Numbered from the stretch's first letter, positions 26,346 through 35,315 are shown. The stretch is 64,000 bases of DNA from Flavobacterium crassostreae (GCF_001831475.1 NZ_CP017688.1:1116001-1180000); one strand, 5' to 3'. The notes: a model not told the origin generated them from the sequence alone. Numbers and translations are program-made.

Positions 26346-27176
26346 ATGATTCGTTTAAAAAAAGCAATTGATTTTTATATCCACAGCAGCATTCCGGTGG
26401 CTTTGTCAGTATATGCGCTCATCCAAATAACCTATTTGATGTGCAAGATACCGCCTCAGCAGAGCGTTTCTAACTTTGCTTTTTTGGGAACCATAGCGGG
26501 CTATAATTTTGTGAAATACGCCACTTTGGTTCGTGTTCCAAAAAAATCCATGGGCAGGCAGCTTAAACAAATTGTTTGGTTGAGTTTTTTTGCCCTACTC
26601 GGATCGGGATATTATTTTTGGCAATTGCAATGGCATACCCAACTCATTTCGTTAGTTGTTTTGGCGTTAACACTTTTGTATGCGCTGCCTTTTTTTCCAA
26701 ATAAAAAAAACGCAAGACATTGGGCTGGCGTCAAAATATATATAGTAGCACTTTGTTGGGTAGGGGTAACGCTGGTATTGCCAGTTTGGAATGCCGAAAT
26801 TCCTTTGGGTAGTACTTTTTTTATAAAAGGCATCCAGCGTTTTATTTTGGTTTTTGTCTTGATTTTAATCTTTGAAATACTAGATTTATCCCAAGACGAT
26901 CCTCTTTTGCAAACCGTACCGCAGCAAATAGGGGTTAGGCAAACCAAAATCTTGGGATTAGTTTTGTTGTTGCCTTTTTATTTTTTAGAATTTCTAAAAA
27001 ATAACGATACCCCAAAACCAGTAGTTATCAACGCAATTTTAGTAGTGGTACTTTCCTTGTTTTTGGTCTGCGCTAACCACCAACGTTCGAAATACTATAC
27101 TTCTTTTTGGGCAGAAAGTATTCCTGTATTTTGGTGGTTGTTTGTGGTTGCTTTTGGAGGATTAAATTTAGAGTAA
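26346..27176 (+). CDS. UbiA-like integral membrane protein
   Basis: 276 residues from ATG 26346, mostly hydrophobic, with about eight membrane segments. The stretch EILDLSQDDPLLQTVPQQIGVRQTK matches the position and spacing of the second aspartate-rich motif of UbiA prenyltransferases. The first motif, normally NDxxDxxxD, seems to be GYNFVKYATL, without the aspartates. It is therefore a distant or catalytically altered member; its substrate is unknown. It is transcribed divergently from gcvP. Confidence 0.6.
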   Translation: MIRLKKAIDFYIHSSIPVALSVYALIQITYLMCKIPPQQSVSNFAFLGTIAGYNFVKYATLVRVPKKSMGRQLKQIVWLSFFALLGSGYYFWQLQWHTQLISLVVLALTLLYALPFFPNKKNARHWAGVKIYIVALCWVGVTLVLPVWNAEIPLGSTFFIKGIQRFILVFVLILIFEILDLSQDDPLLQTVPQQIGVRQTKILGLVLLLPFYFLEFLKNNDTPKPVVINAILVVVLSLFLVCANHQRSKYYTSFWAESIPVFWWLFVVAFGGLNLE

Positions 27177-27206
27177 CCAGATAAATGCGGGTTGTTTATT
27201 AAATAC

Positions 27207-27243
27207 AAAAAACCGAAGCATCGCTACTTCGGTCTGTTTTTTC
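27207..27243. terminator. Bidirectional terminator between convergent genes
   Basis: The stem accgaag / cttcggt with loop catcgcta has a T tract on both strands, serving the UbiA-like gene and the M3 peptidase gene. Confidence 0.8.
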
Positions 27244-27255
27244 CTGTCAAAATTC

Positions 27256-29283
27256 CTACAACAATCCAGCTCTTTTTAGCAAGGCATCTGGTTTTGGCTC
27301 TTGGCCTCTAAAACGTTTGTATAAAATCATTGGATGTTCGGTTCCTCCTTTGGAGAGTACGTTTTCCTTAAATTTAGTAGCTACTTCGGGATTGAAAATT
27401 CCTTTTTCTTGAAAATATTCAAAAGCATCGGCATCCAAAACTTCGGCCCATTTGTAGCTGTAATACCCAGAAGAATAGCCTCCTTGAAAAATATGTGAAA
27501 AAGCGGTACTCATAGCATTTTCGGCTACTTCGGGATATAATTGTGTGGCTGCAAATTGTTGGTTTTCAAAAGCTTTTACATCCGTAATATTTGTTGGGTC
27601 TTGTCCATGCCATCCCATGTCGAGTAATCCAAAACTCAACTGGCGCATGGTTGCCAATCCTTCCTGAAAACTAGCGCTTTCTTTTATTTTCTGTACGTAT
27701 TCCATCGGAATTACTTCGTTGGTTTGGTAGTGTGTAGCAAATAATGCCAAAGCTTCGGGCTCATAACACCAGTTTTCCATAACCTGACTTGGTAGTTCTA
27801 CAAAATCCCAATACACAGAGGTTCCAGACAAACTAGGGTAGGTGGTGTTGGCAAGCATTCCGTGGAGGCCATGTCCAAATTCATGAAACAAAGTAGTTAC
27901 TTCGTTAAACGTTAATAATGAGGGTTTGCTTTCTGTTGGGGGCGTAAAGTTACAAACGTTTGAAATGTGGGGTCTTTCGTTGGTTGTGTCTTTTATATAT
28001 TGGGATTTGAACGACGTCATCCAAGCACCGTTTCGTTTTCCTTTTCGAGGAAAAAAATCGGCATAAAAAACAGCAACTAACGCTTTGTTTTCGTCCGTTA
28101 CTTCATAGGTCATCACTTCGGGATGGTATTTGTCAATATCAAAGACTTCGGTAAAGGTCAAACTGTATAATTTTTGAGCAATCGTAAAGGCACCGTTCAA
28201 GACCTTTTCTAACTGAAAATAGGGTTTTAATTTTTCGTCGTCAAAATCAAATAGTTTTTGTTTTAGTTTTTCGGAATAATACCCACCGTCCCATTTCTCT
28301 AATTGTTGGATGCCGTCGATCTCTTTGGCGAAAGCCGATAACTCAGCAAATTCTTTTTGAGCAGCTGGTTTGGCCTTAGCTAATAAATTGTTAGAGAACA
28401 GAAGCACTTTTTCGGGACTTTCGGCCATGCGTTCCTCAAGCACAAAGTGGGCGTGCGTAGCATAACCCAATAATTGCGCACGCTCAAAACGGAGTTGGAC
28501 AATTTGGAGCACAATTTTTTGGTTATCAAATGCATTGTTTTGAAAACCTCTTGCGCCAAAAGCTAGCGCTAGTTTTTTACGCAATTCCCGATTATCGGCA
28601 TAGGTCATAAAAGGCACATAACTTGGGTGATCTAAGGTAAAAATCCAGCCTTCTTTTTCTTGGGCTTTCGCCAAAGAACCAGCGGCTTCAATAGCTCCTT
28701 CGGGCAAACCAGCAAGATCGTTCTTATTGGTTAGATGCAGTTGGAAAGCATTGGTTTCGGCCAAAATATTTTCGCCAAATTGCAAACTCAACGTGGATAA
28801 TTCTTGGTCTATTTTACGTAATTTGGTTTTTTTGTCTTCAGGCAAATTAGCGCCATTTCGAGAAAAACTTTTGTACTTTTTGTCAAGCAAAGTGCTTTGC
28901 TCTGGAGTAAGATCTAAAGTTTCTCTAGAATCATAAACCGTTTTAACACGAGCAAATAATTCAGGATTTAAACGAATGTCATTGCCAAACTCCGACAATA
29001 GTGGCGAAATTTCTTGCGCAATTTTTTGCATTTCGTCATTAGTTTCGGCCGAATTTAAATTAAAAAAAATGCTCGAAGCACGATCCAAAACCTCTCCAGT
29101 ATATTCCATGGCTGCAATTGTATTTTCGAAGGTAGCAGCATCTGGATTGTTTACAATGGCATCTATTTCGGCTTTTGCCAAAGCAATTCCTTCTTGAATG
29201 GCAGGAGTATACTCGGCGTTTTTTAGTTTAGAAAATGGAGCCGTATCGTGTTTGGTGTTAAATTTAGATAATAAAACGTTCAT
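27256..29283 (-). CDS. M3 family metallopeptidase (peptidyl-dipeptidase Dcp-like)
   Basis: 675 residues. The zinc site is TLFHEFGHGLHGML (HExxH plus a downstream Glu in YWDFVELPSQVMENW). The N-terminal helical lid (KFNTKHDTAPFSKLKNAEYTPAIQEGI) is typical of Dcp and oligopeptidase A. No signal peptide is seen, so it probably cleaves short peptides in the cytoplasm. It ends at the shared terminator. Confidence 0.92.
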   Translation of the reverse strand: MNVLLSKFNTKHDTAPFSKLKNAEYTPAIQEGIALAKAEIDAIVNNPDAATFENTIAAMEYTGEVLDRASSIFFNLNSAETNDEMQKIAQEISPLLSEFGNDIRLNPELFARVKTVYDSRETLDLTPEQSTLLDKKYKSFSRNGANLPEDKKTKLRKIDQELSTLSLQFGENILAETNAFQLHLTNKNDLAGLPEGAIEAAGSLAKAQEKEGWIFTLDHPSYVPFMTYADNRELRKKLALAFGARGFQNNAFDNQKIVLQIVQLRFERAQLLGYATHAHFVLEERMAESPEKVLLFSNNLLAKAKPAAQKEFAELSAFAKEIDGIQQLEKWDGGYYSEKLKQKLFDFDDEKLKPYFQLEKVLNGAFTIAQKLYSLTFTEVFDIDKYHPEVMTYEVTDENKALVAVFYADFFPRKGKRNGAWMTSFKSQYIKDTTNERPHISNVCNFTPPTESKPSLLTFNEVTTLFHEFGHGLHGMLANTTYPSLSGTSVYWDFVELPSQVMENWCYEPEALALFATHYQTNEVIPMEYVQKIKESASFQEGLATMRQLSFGLLDMGWHGQDPTNITDVKAFENQQFAATQLYPEVAENAMSTAFSHIFQGGYSSGYYSYKWAEVLDADAFEYFQEKGIFNPEVATKFKENVLSKGGTEHPMILYKRFRGQEPKPDALLKRAGLL

Positions 29284-29500
29284 GGTAGGGTACTTTTTTT
29301 AGGAGTTGAAAGCCAACTTTTTTAGAAAGGTAAAGATAATCATTTATAAAAAGATAACCCCATGCCGAGGATGGATTCTGGGCATAAAATCTAGAGGATA
29401 ATTTTGTTATTACAAGGTTATTTATTGTTCAAGTTAATAAAAAAACACTAAATTGGAACGGTAGATTATCACTGAAGATCGTCTCTAATAAGTAGTAAAA

Positions 29501-30169
29501 ATGAATTACCAAATAACAATAAAGAGAATTGATACCGTTAATGAAATAGAAGGATATTGGACTACCCAAGATTATATAGCATTGTGTGAAAGATTTAATT
29601 TTCCGGATGCGGCAACTGCAGAACCAGAAAACTTGCCAGAATTGCTTCAAATGGCAATCTCCGATTACGAACCCCACGAAGCCGCTGCAATTGTGTTGGA
29701 TTATAAGTTAGGTGCGGAACTAAGCCAAGGACAAATAGAACAAATAGCACATAATATGTTAATTGATAAGGTATGCGAAGAATATCCCGAAATTCAGATG
29801 CAAGGCAGGTTGTTTCATGCCAATCAATTGTTGTTTAAAGCCTACAACGGAAAATTTCCGAATGCCAAAGCCTCTATCGTTCATTTTTCGATGGCACCAA
29901 CTCAGGGCGAAGCAAAAGAATTAACCGCCGAAAACGTATTGAAATTGTTAAACAAAGGATTGTCAGACCGTAATTTAATCAAACGATTGTTTGAAGACCA
30001 AATGACACAAAATATTCCGTTTCCTAATGCTGCCGCAATTATTTGGGAACTGCGTACAACAGACGCTGTAAATTTTAGCCTGATTACTTCGGAGAATTGG
30101 ATCAATAACGAGGATGTTATTTTGTCTGAATTTGAATCCGTACTAGAACAAATTGAACAAGAGGATTAA
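29501..30169 (+). CDS. Hypothetical protein
   Basis: 222 residues, acidic, with no signal peptide or membrane segment. I do not recognise a domain. The sequence looks mainly alpha-helical (ENLPELLQMAISDYEPHEAAAIVLDYKLG; GLSDRNLIKRLFEDQMTQ) and ends in an acidic tail (LEQIEQED). It is a stand-alone gene between the M3 peptidase and purE, followed by a long-stem terminator. Its codon use looks like that of its neighbours. Confidence 0.7.
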   Translation: MNYQITIKRIDTVNEIEGYWTTQDYIALCERFNFPDAATAEPENLPELLQMAISDYEPHEAAAIVLDYKLGAELSQGQIEQIAHNMLIDKVCEEYPEIQMQGRLFHANQLLFKAYNGKFPNAKASIVHFSMAPTQGEAKELTAENVLKLLNKGLSDRNLIKRLFEDQMTQNIPFPNAAAIIWELRTTDAVNFSLITSENWINNEDVILSEFESVLEQIEQED

Positions 30170-30217
30170 ATAAGCAGACTAAGCCCGTGCTAAGACGTAG
30201 CTTAGAGTGATTTTTAC

Positions 30218-30297
30218 AAAAAGATTCGCTACAAATTAGCCAAGTTCCACCACATTTTTGGTAGTCTAGGTCAAAATACTTGTAGCGAATCTTTTTT
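30218..30297. terminator. Long-stem bidirectional terminator with a 45-nt loop
   Basis: A perfect 17-bp inverted repeat (aaaaagattcgctacaa / ttgtagcgaatcttttt) encloses 45 nt that can fold further. T-rich ends on both strands fit termination of the hypothetical gene and purE. Confidence 0.65.
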
Positions 30298-30316
30298 ATT
30301 TAGTTATAAAAGAGGA

Positions 30317-30799
30317 TTATTTTTTTAAACCTTCAGAAGATTTATAAACAGCCTCTTTCAAGCTCTGTTTGTAAGCAATCATTTTATCCATAATTGCTTT
30401 GTCCTGGCTTCCGATGATTTGAGCTGCCAGAATACCAGCATTTTTAGCGCCATTAAGCGCAACAGTGGCAACAGGAACGCCGCCTGGCATTTGTAGAATT
30501 GACAAAACCGAATCCCATCCATCAATGGAGTTGCTAGATTTTACGGGAACCCCAATAACAGGTAATGGTGACATAGAAGCAACCATTCCGGGCAAATGTG
30601 CCGCTCCACCAGCGCCTGCAATAATCACTGCAATACCACGTGTGTGGGCCTTGTTGCTAAAATCAAACAGTTTTTCGGGGGTACGGTGCGCAGATACAAT
30701 ATCTACTTCTACTTCAATATCAAATGATTTTAATATATCGATGGCATCTTGCATTACGGGCATATCAGAGATACTTCCCATGATTACGGCTACTTTCAT
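30317..30799 (-). CDS. purE: 5-(carboxyamino)imidazole ribonucleotide mutase
   Basis: 160 residues, normal class I PurE length. It converts N5-CAIR made by PurK into CAIR in purine synthesis. The typical motifs are IMGSISDMPVM, VSAHRTPEKLFDF, AGAGGAAHLPGMVAS, PVIGVPVKSS and SILQMPGGVPVATVA. The partner purK lies on the same strand 2 kb upstream, with two unrelated genes in between. It starts 10 bp after the HNH gene, so it is probably read from the same transcript. Confidence 0.95.
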   Translation of the reverse strand: MKVAVIMGSISDMPVMQDAIDILKSFDIEVEVDIVSAHRTPEKLFDFSNKAHTRGIAVIIAGAGGAAHLPGMVASMSPLPVIGVPVKSSNSIDGWDSVLSILQMPGGVPVATVALNGAKNAGILAAQIIGSQDKAIMDKMIAYKQSLKEAVYKSSEGLKK

Positions 30800-30809
30800 T
30801 TTTATTTAT

Positions 30810-31406
30810 TTATTTTGGTTGCGGGATCATGTCCCATATATTTATTTTAAACTCTTCTTGAATGGCCCTGATGTATGAAATTTGATTTATGTCATCATCG
30901 ATTAATACTTGAAAAAAATCTTCTGGAGAAACGCCGAATTTTTCTATTTCACTTGTTTTTCGTTTGATGTAATTTTTTCTTTGGTTAGCTAAAATTATAT
31001 CATCAAGTTTTATAAGTTTAATTAAATTGAAGGCTTCATTGTCCTTTGAATCAGAAACTCTATAGTCACCATTATCATAAACAATTCTATCTTCGAAAGA
31101 AGAATCCGTCGGGAGTAAAATCGGTTGGTATTTGTCCCATTTGTTTGATTTTTCTGTGTTCCATTGATGTTTTACTAATGACCAATTAATGTAAGAGTCC
31201 TGAGGGGTGTTTTTGAGGTTAGGATTGAAGTGCTCAATGTCTTTGGCATCTGCTCTTCCTATGAACTCTTCGGTGTAAGCACAAAAACCTTTTTGTTCAG
31301 AGTATAGAATCTTAGAAATTTTTAAATTATTATTTGAATTTCCTTCGATGTAATTTAATTCATTTTTCCTAACTAGAGAATTAGGGTTTTTTACTATTCT
31401 TCTCAT
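30810..31406 (-). CDS. HNH nuclease-like protein, PtuB-like (candidate defence effector)
   Basis: 198 residues, AT-rich. The layout KGFCAYTEEFI, KDIEHFNPN, SYINW, then HQWNTEKSNKW follows PtuB/retron-type HNH nucleases (CxYC, IEHFxP, NW, CN-x2-K). Glu58-His59 and Asn82 can supply the HNH catalytic residues. The second zinc Cys is Thr45, and the later Cys pair is replaced by His-Gln-Trp, so the zinc knuckle seems absent. It starts 2 bp after the ATPase stop (TAA tt ATG), the two genes forming a tight pair. A role as DNA or RNA nuclease in phage defence is inferred from this pairing; no activity is shown. Confidence 0.7.
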   Translation of the reverse strand: MRRIVKNPNSLVRKNELNYIEGNSNNNLKISKILYSEQKGFCAYTEEFIGRADAKDIEHFNPNLKNTPQDSYINWSLVKHQWNTEKSNKWDKYQPILLPTDSSFEDRIVYDNGDYRVSDSKDNEAFNLIKLIKLDDIILANQRKNYIKRKTSEIEKFGVSPEDFFQVLIDDDINQISYIRAIQEEFKINIWDMIPQPK

Positions 31407-31408
31407 AA

Positions 31409-32701
31409 TTAAAAATTATAAGTATCACCGAGTTTAACGGTTTCTAATAATAAATATTTTTTCTTTTGGGGATCGGTTTCATTAGCTATTTCTTCTTTTA
31501 AATTAAGATATTTTTGATAAGCTTCTTCTCCATGTTTGTTGTAATAATTAATGCCAAAGTCGTTTTTCAATATATCATTTGGGTCATCGCCAATTGGTGA
31601 AGTGCCTCTTCGAACAGCAACTTTTCCTTCTTCATCAAAATACAAAATAAAACGTTCGTCGGCTTCAAATGAAGCTGCTATAAACGGAGAATGTGTTGCT
31701 ACCACAAACTGTGCTTTGGGAGCCAAGTTTTGATAATGGTCCATCAAATCCATTTGCATATCAGGGTATAGGGAACGTTCTGGTTCGTCGATTAAAATTA
31801 TAGAATCGGTTGTATCAAGTTTAAATAAAGGTAAAAACGACAGTAATAATCCTTTGGTTCCAGTACTTATATCTTGGATGGGAATTATCTCTTGAGTTCT
31901 TCTGTTTTTTATTGGAATAGAATATTCGGTGTTGACTAAATCCACTTCTAGATTTAATTTTTCTAAAATGGGATTGAATTCTTTGGCAAAAAAAGCTAAT
32001 CCATTAGGGTTTTCATTTTGCCATTTTTGGTATTCTAATGGAAATTTGTTAATATCTAGGTTGTGCAGTAATTCGGATATTTTTTGAGTAGATTTTTTTC
32101 GGTAATCTAAAATTTCACTTAAAACGGTTAGCCATATTCGGGGATCAACTTCACTATTAAAAATAAATTCGTTGTTATGTACATGCCTAAAATAGTGAGC
32201 TAGGTCTTTTAACTGATTGTTGTTTTTTTCAATTAAATCAATAGGGTTTTTTGAGAAAAGTTCTAAGTTGTTTTCCGAAATAATATTGGCTTTGAAGTAG
32301 AATATCTTTTTTTTATCGTCAGGATTTTTAAATAATTCGCCAGATAGATTAAGTGTTCCAGTTTGAGGAGGTCTGTTGTAGTAAGTATTCCCATTAAGTT
32401 TAAATTCCTTCTTGTTTAGTTCAAGAGTAGATTTATGAGCTTCAAATTTAATCTTACCATTGATGGACTTTATACCAATAAGATCATTGTATTGGTTGTT
32501 ATTAGTAACAAATAAATTGTTTATAAACGAAAATTGTTCATAAATCAACTCCAATAACCCGGTTTTCCCTGTAGCACTTTGACCAATAAAACAAATTTTA
32601 TCCAAAGGTTGTCCTTTGCGTTCTCCTGTTTGATACGTAAAATCAAAGTTTAGGTTTTGCAAATGACGGTAGCTTTCGATATTTAATTTTGAAATTTTCA
32701 T
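31409..32701 (-). CDS. AAA/ABC-type ATPase, PtuA-like (candidate defence sensor)
   Basis: 430 residues of SMC/RecF-like ATPase. The N-terminus MKISKLNIESYRHLQNLNFDF leads into Walker A GQSATGKT (40-47). A long helical middle follows, then signature-like STGTKGLL (279-286), Walker B IILIDEPERSL (301-311) and the switch His in VVATHSPFIAAS (His337). No TOPRIM domain is present, unlike OLD nucleases. The nuclease function is presumably supplied by the HNH gene 2 bp downstream, as in Septu. It starts 75 bp after purK, with no clear TAnnTTTG box (GAAATTTG is one base off), so it is probably read with purK. Confidence 0.78.
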   Translation of the reverse strand: MKISKLNIESYRHLQNLNFDFTYQTGERKGQPLDKICFIGQSATGKTGLLELIYEQFSFINNLFVTNNNQYNDLIGIKSINGKIKFEAHKSTLELNKKEFKLNGNTYYNRPPQTGTLNLSGELFKNPDDKKKIFYFKANIISENNLELFSKNPIDLIEKNNNQLKDLAHYFRHVHNNEFIFNSEVDPRIWLTVLSEILDYRKKSTQKISELLHNLDINKFPLEYQKWQNENPNGLAFFAKEFNPILEKLNLEVDLVNTEYSIPIKNRRTQEIIPIQDISTGTKGLLLSFLPLFKLDTTDSIILIDEPERSLYPDMQMDLMDHYQNLAPKAQFVVATHSPFIAASFEADERFILYFDEEGKVAVRRGTSPIGDDPNDILKNDFGINYYNKHGEEAYQKYLNLKEEIANETDPQKKKYLLLETVKLGDTYNF

Positions 32702-32776
32702 TGGTTCTTTCTGTGTAAATTTAAAGATTTTAGTAGTGCCTCAAATTTCGAGTCCAACTATTTTTTAATCATTTAA

Positions 32777-33928
32777 TTATGCGATCACTCTAATGGTATT
32801 CTTTACATCCTCGGCAATTCGTCTGGCTTCTTTTATATCTTGATTTACTATGGTTACATGGCCCATTTTCCTAAAAGGGCGGGTTTGTTTTTTGCCATAA
32901 ATATGTGGTGTTACACCGTTCCAACCCAAAATGGTTGTGATGTTTTCGTAAATAACATTTCCAGAAAAACCATCTGCACCCACTAAGTTTACCATGATTC
33001 CGGCTGCTTTGCTATCTGTACTGCCTAGAGGAAGGTTCAGAACGGCGCGTATGTGGTTTTCAAATTGAGAGGTATAACTGGCCTCAATGGAGTAATGACC
33101 GGAGTTGTGTGGGCGAGGAGCGACTTCGTTTACCAGTATTTGATCGTCTTGTGTCTGGAACATCTCTACGGCCAATAATCCTACATGATTGAATTTTTCT
33201 GAAACATTCAATGCAATAGCTCTGGCTTTAGCTGCTACAGCATCCTCAATTCTGGCAGGGCAAATTACATATTCTACTTGGTTGGCTTCGGGATGAAATT
33301 CCATCTCCACCACCGGATAGGTTTTGATTTCTCCAGAGGGACTGCGGCAAACAATAACCGCAAGTTCGTTCTTAAATGGCACCATGTCTTCGGCAATACA
33401 TTCTACATCGGGCAAGTGGATCAGGTCTAAGGTAGAACGAACTATTTTTACGCCGTTACCATCATAGCCAAATTCGGCACATTTCCACACAAACGGAAAC
33501 TCTAATTCGTCATTTTCTAATGCTTTTTTTAGGTCAGATAGATCCACAAACCGAAGATGCTTAGAGGTCGGAATTCCGTTTTCGACATAAAAATCCTTTT
33601 GTTTTCCTTTGTTCTGAATAGCCTTTAGTGTTTTGGACGAAGGAAATACTCTCAGTCCTTCGTTTTCTAATTTTTCTAATGCATCCAGGTTTACTAATTC
33701 AATTTCGATGGTAAGCACATCCACCATTTTACCAAATTGATACACGGTTTCAAAATCCATCAAATCCCCTTTAAAAAATTTATTACAAGCCATTCTAGAG
33801 GGAGCTTCATCACTTGGGTCTAATACATAGGTTTGTATGTCTAATTTGCGGGTGTCCGATAACAGCATTTTACCGAGCTGTCCGCCACCTAATATTCCTA
33901 ATTTAAAATCAGAAGAAAAATAATTCAT
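32777..33928 (-). CDS. purK: 5-(carboxyamino)imidazole ribonucleotide synthase
   Basis: 383 residues from ATG 33928; a TTG 24 bp upstream is less likely. It has an ATP-grasp fold, with the N-terminal FKLGILGGGQLGKMLLSD, ATP-site VWKCAEFGYDGNGVKIV, and metal and phosphate residues in NEVAPRPHNSGHYSIEAS. It carboxylates AIR to N5-CAIR using ATP and bicarbonate. purE is the next step and is normally adjacent; here two genes separate them. A TACCTTTG box lies 21 bp upstream. Confidence 0.95.
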   Translation of the reverse strand: MNYFSSDFKLGILGGGQLGKMLLSDTRKLDIQTYVLDPSDEAPSRMACNKFFKGDLMDFETVYQFGKMVDVLTIEIELVNLDALEKLENEGLRVFPSSKTLKAIQNKGKQKDFYVENGIPTSKHLRFVDLSDLKKALENDELEFPFVWKCAEFGYDGNGVKIVRSTLDLIHLPDVECIAEDMVPFKNELAVIVCRSPSGEIKTYPVVEMEFHPEANQVEYVICPARIEDAVAAKARAIALNVSEKFNHVGLLAVEMFQTQDDQILVNEVAPRPHNSGHYSIEASYTSQFENHIRAVLNLPLGSTDSKAAGIMVNLVGADGFSGNVIYENITTILGWNGVTPHIYGKKQTRPFRKMGHVTIVNQDIKEARRIAEDVKNTIRVIA

Positions 33929-33949
33929 CGTATTGTTGTTTGTTGCCCG

Positions 33950-33957
33950 CAAAGGTA
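33950..33957 (-). promoter_or_regulatory. -7 promoter box of the purK-cassette-purE unit
   Basis: The minus strand reads TACCTTTG, 21 bp before the purK ATG. A TTTG occurs 12 bp further up, closer than the usual -33 position. Confidence 0.5.
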
Positions 33958-33983
33958 CTTTATATCCCGCAAACGGAAAAATG

Positions 33984-34514
33984 CTATTTTATTTTCTTTA
34001 AAATTTCTCTCGCAACGGCTTTATAGCCCGCAGAATGTTTGGGATAATCCTCCGTAAGAATACGGTATAGTTGTGGGTAAATCCAGTCTTGGCTTTTGCC
34101 TAAAGCAAACAAAGTTCTGATGGCATAGGCCTTTGTGGCAACTTTTCGGTTTTCGGCAATAAGCCAATCCAGAGCATTTTCAGTAATTAGCTCCTGTTGT
34201 AGGGCAGTCAAGCTTAAGTGTTGGCTCACAAAAAGACAGATTTTAGACACCGATCGGAGCGCACTTTCGTTAGAAAAAGAAGAAAGACCCTCGCAAAAAA
34301 CATCCAAATGTTCCGCCAGCAAAAACAATTCTTTTTCCAGAACTAATTCCATAATCCAGCAGGCTTTGTGGTGGTTTTTGTCCTGAGTATTCCACGCCAA
34401 TGCCAATAAATCACCAAACAAGTGCGCATTAGCCCATATATATTGAGCATTGCGGTACCTACTGGCTTTGTGGGCGGTACTATTGGCTATATTTTTGTAA
34501 AGATCGGAGTGCAT
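33984..34514 (-). CDS. Hypothetical helical-repeat protein
   Basis: 176 residues, predicted all alpha-helical, with HEAT-like pairs such as ACWIMELVLEKELFLLAEHLDVFCEGL and AYAIRTLFALGKSQDWIYPQLYRIL. No catalytic motif or signal peptide is seen. Similar small proteins in flavobacteria are sometimes labelled adenylosuccinate lyase; nothing here supports that enzyme, which is far larger. It lies directly upstream of purK but has its own reading frame 55 bp away. The function is unknown. Confidence 0.7.
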   Translation of the reverse strand: MHSDLYKNIANSTAHKASRYRNAQYIWANAHLFGDLLALAWNTQDKNHHKACWIMELVLEKELFLLAEHLDVFCEGLSSFSNESALRSVSKICLFVSQHLSLTALQQELITENALDWLIAENRKVATKAYAIRTLFALGKSQDWIYPQLYRILTEDYPKHSAGYKAVAREILKKIK

Positions 34515-34595
34515 ACTCCTGCCAAAAATACCAGTTATTTTGGTACACTAGTTATTCTTATGGATTTAATTTTAAATTCTCCGCACATAAATTGT

Positions 34596-34603
34596 TATCT
34601 TTG
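34596..34603 (+). promoter_or_regulatory. -7 promoter box upstream of adk
   Basis: TATCTTTG lies 136 bp before the adk ATG. The leader between them shows no other recognised feature. Confidence 0.4.
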
Positions 34604-34739
34604 CACCTTATTTGTAACACAAAATAAGCATCCAACTTGGCAACAAACACTTTGGTACATCTATAACGGACCAAAAAGAAATTTGCCCGAAGTATAGCAA
34701 TTTAAAAAATAACCATACCATACATATACACTAAAAATT

Positions 34740-35312
34740 ATGACGAATATTGTTTTATTTGGGAAACCAGGAGCCGGAAAAGGAACACAAGCAGAATTTT
34801 TAAAAGAAAAATACCATCTAACCCATATTTCCACAGGAGATGTGTTTCGTTACAACCTAAAAAACGATACCGAACTAGGCAAACAATGTAAAGTTTTTAT
34901 GGACGCAGGAGATCTAGTTCCAGACGAACTAACCACCAAAATGCTTCTAGAGGAGATAAACAAGCATCCAGATACCAACGGGATTTTATTTGACGGATAC
35001 CCAAGAACCATCTCCCAAGCCCAAGCCCTAGACACCTTTTTGGCATCTATAGGCTCCCAAGTAGCGGCAACGGTTGCTCTAGAGGCCGATGACGAAATTC
35101 TGGTAGCACGCTTACTAGAGAGAGGAAAAACAAGCGGTAGAATAGACGACCAAGACGAAGAAAAAATCCGGAATCGCTACCAAGAGTACAACGAAAAAAC
35201 AGCCCCATTAATAGGATACTACCAAGCGCAAAATAAATTTCATGCCGTAAACGGGATCGGAACCATCCAAGAAATTACCGTAAGACTAAGTGCAGTTATA
35301 GATAATTTATAA
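34740..35312 (+). CDS. adk: Adenylate kinase
   Basis: 190 residues, the short-lid form usual in this group. It interconverts AMP, ADP and ATP. The P-loop is FGKPGAGKGTQAEFL, the AMP site HISTGDVFRYNL and LFDGYPRTISQAQAL, and the lid ARLLERGKTSGRIDDQDEEKIRNR, without zinc cysteines. It is followed by a dispersed hairpin repeat rather than a simple terminator. Confidence 0.95.
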   Translation: MTNIVLFGKPGAGKGTQAEFLKEKYHLTHISTGDVFRYNLKNDTELGKQCKVFMDAGDLVPDELTTKMLLEEINKHPDTNGILFDGYPRTISQAQALDTFLASIGSQVAATVALEADDEILVARLLERGKTSGRIDDQDEEKIRNRYQEYNEKTAPLIGYYQAQNKFHAVNGIGTIQEITVRLSAVIDNL

Positions 35313-35315
35313 GAA

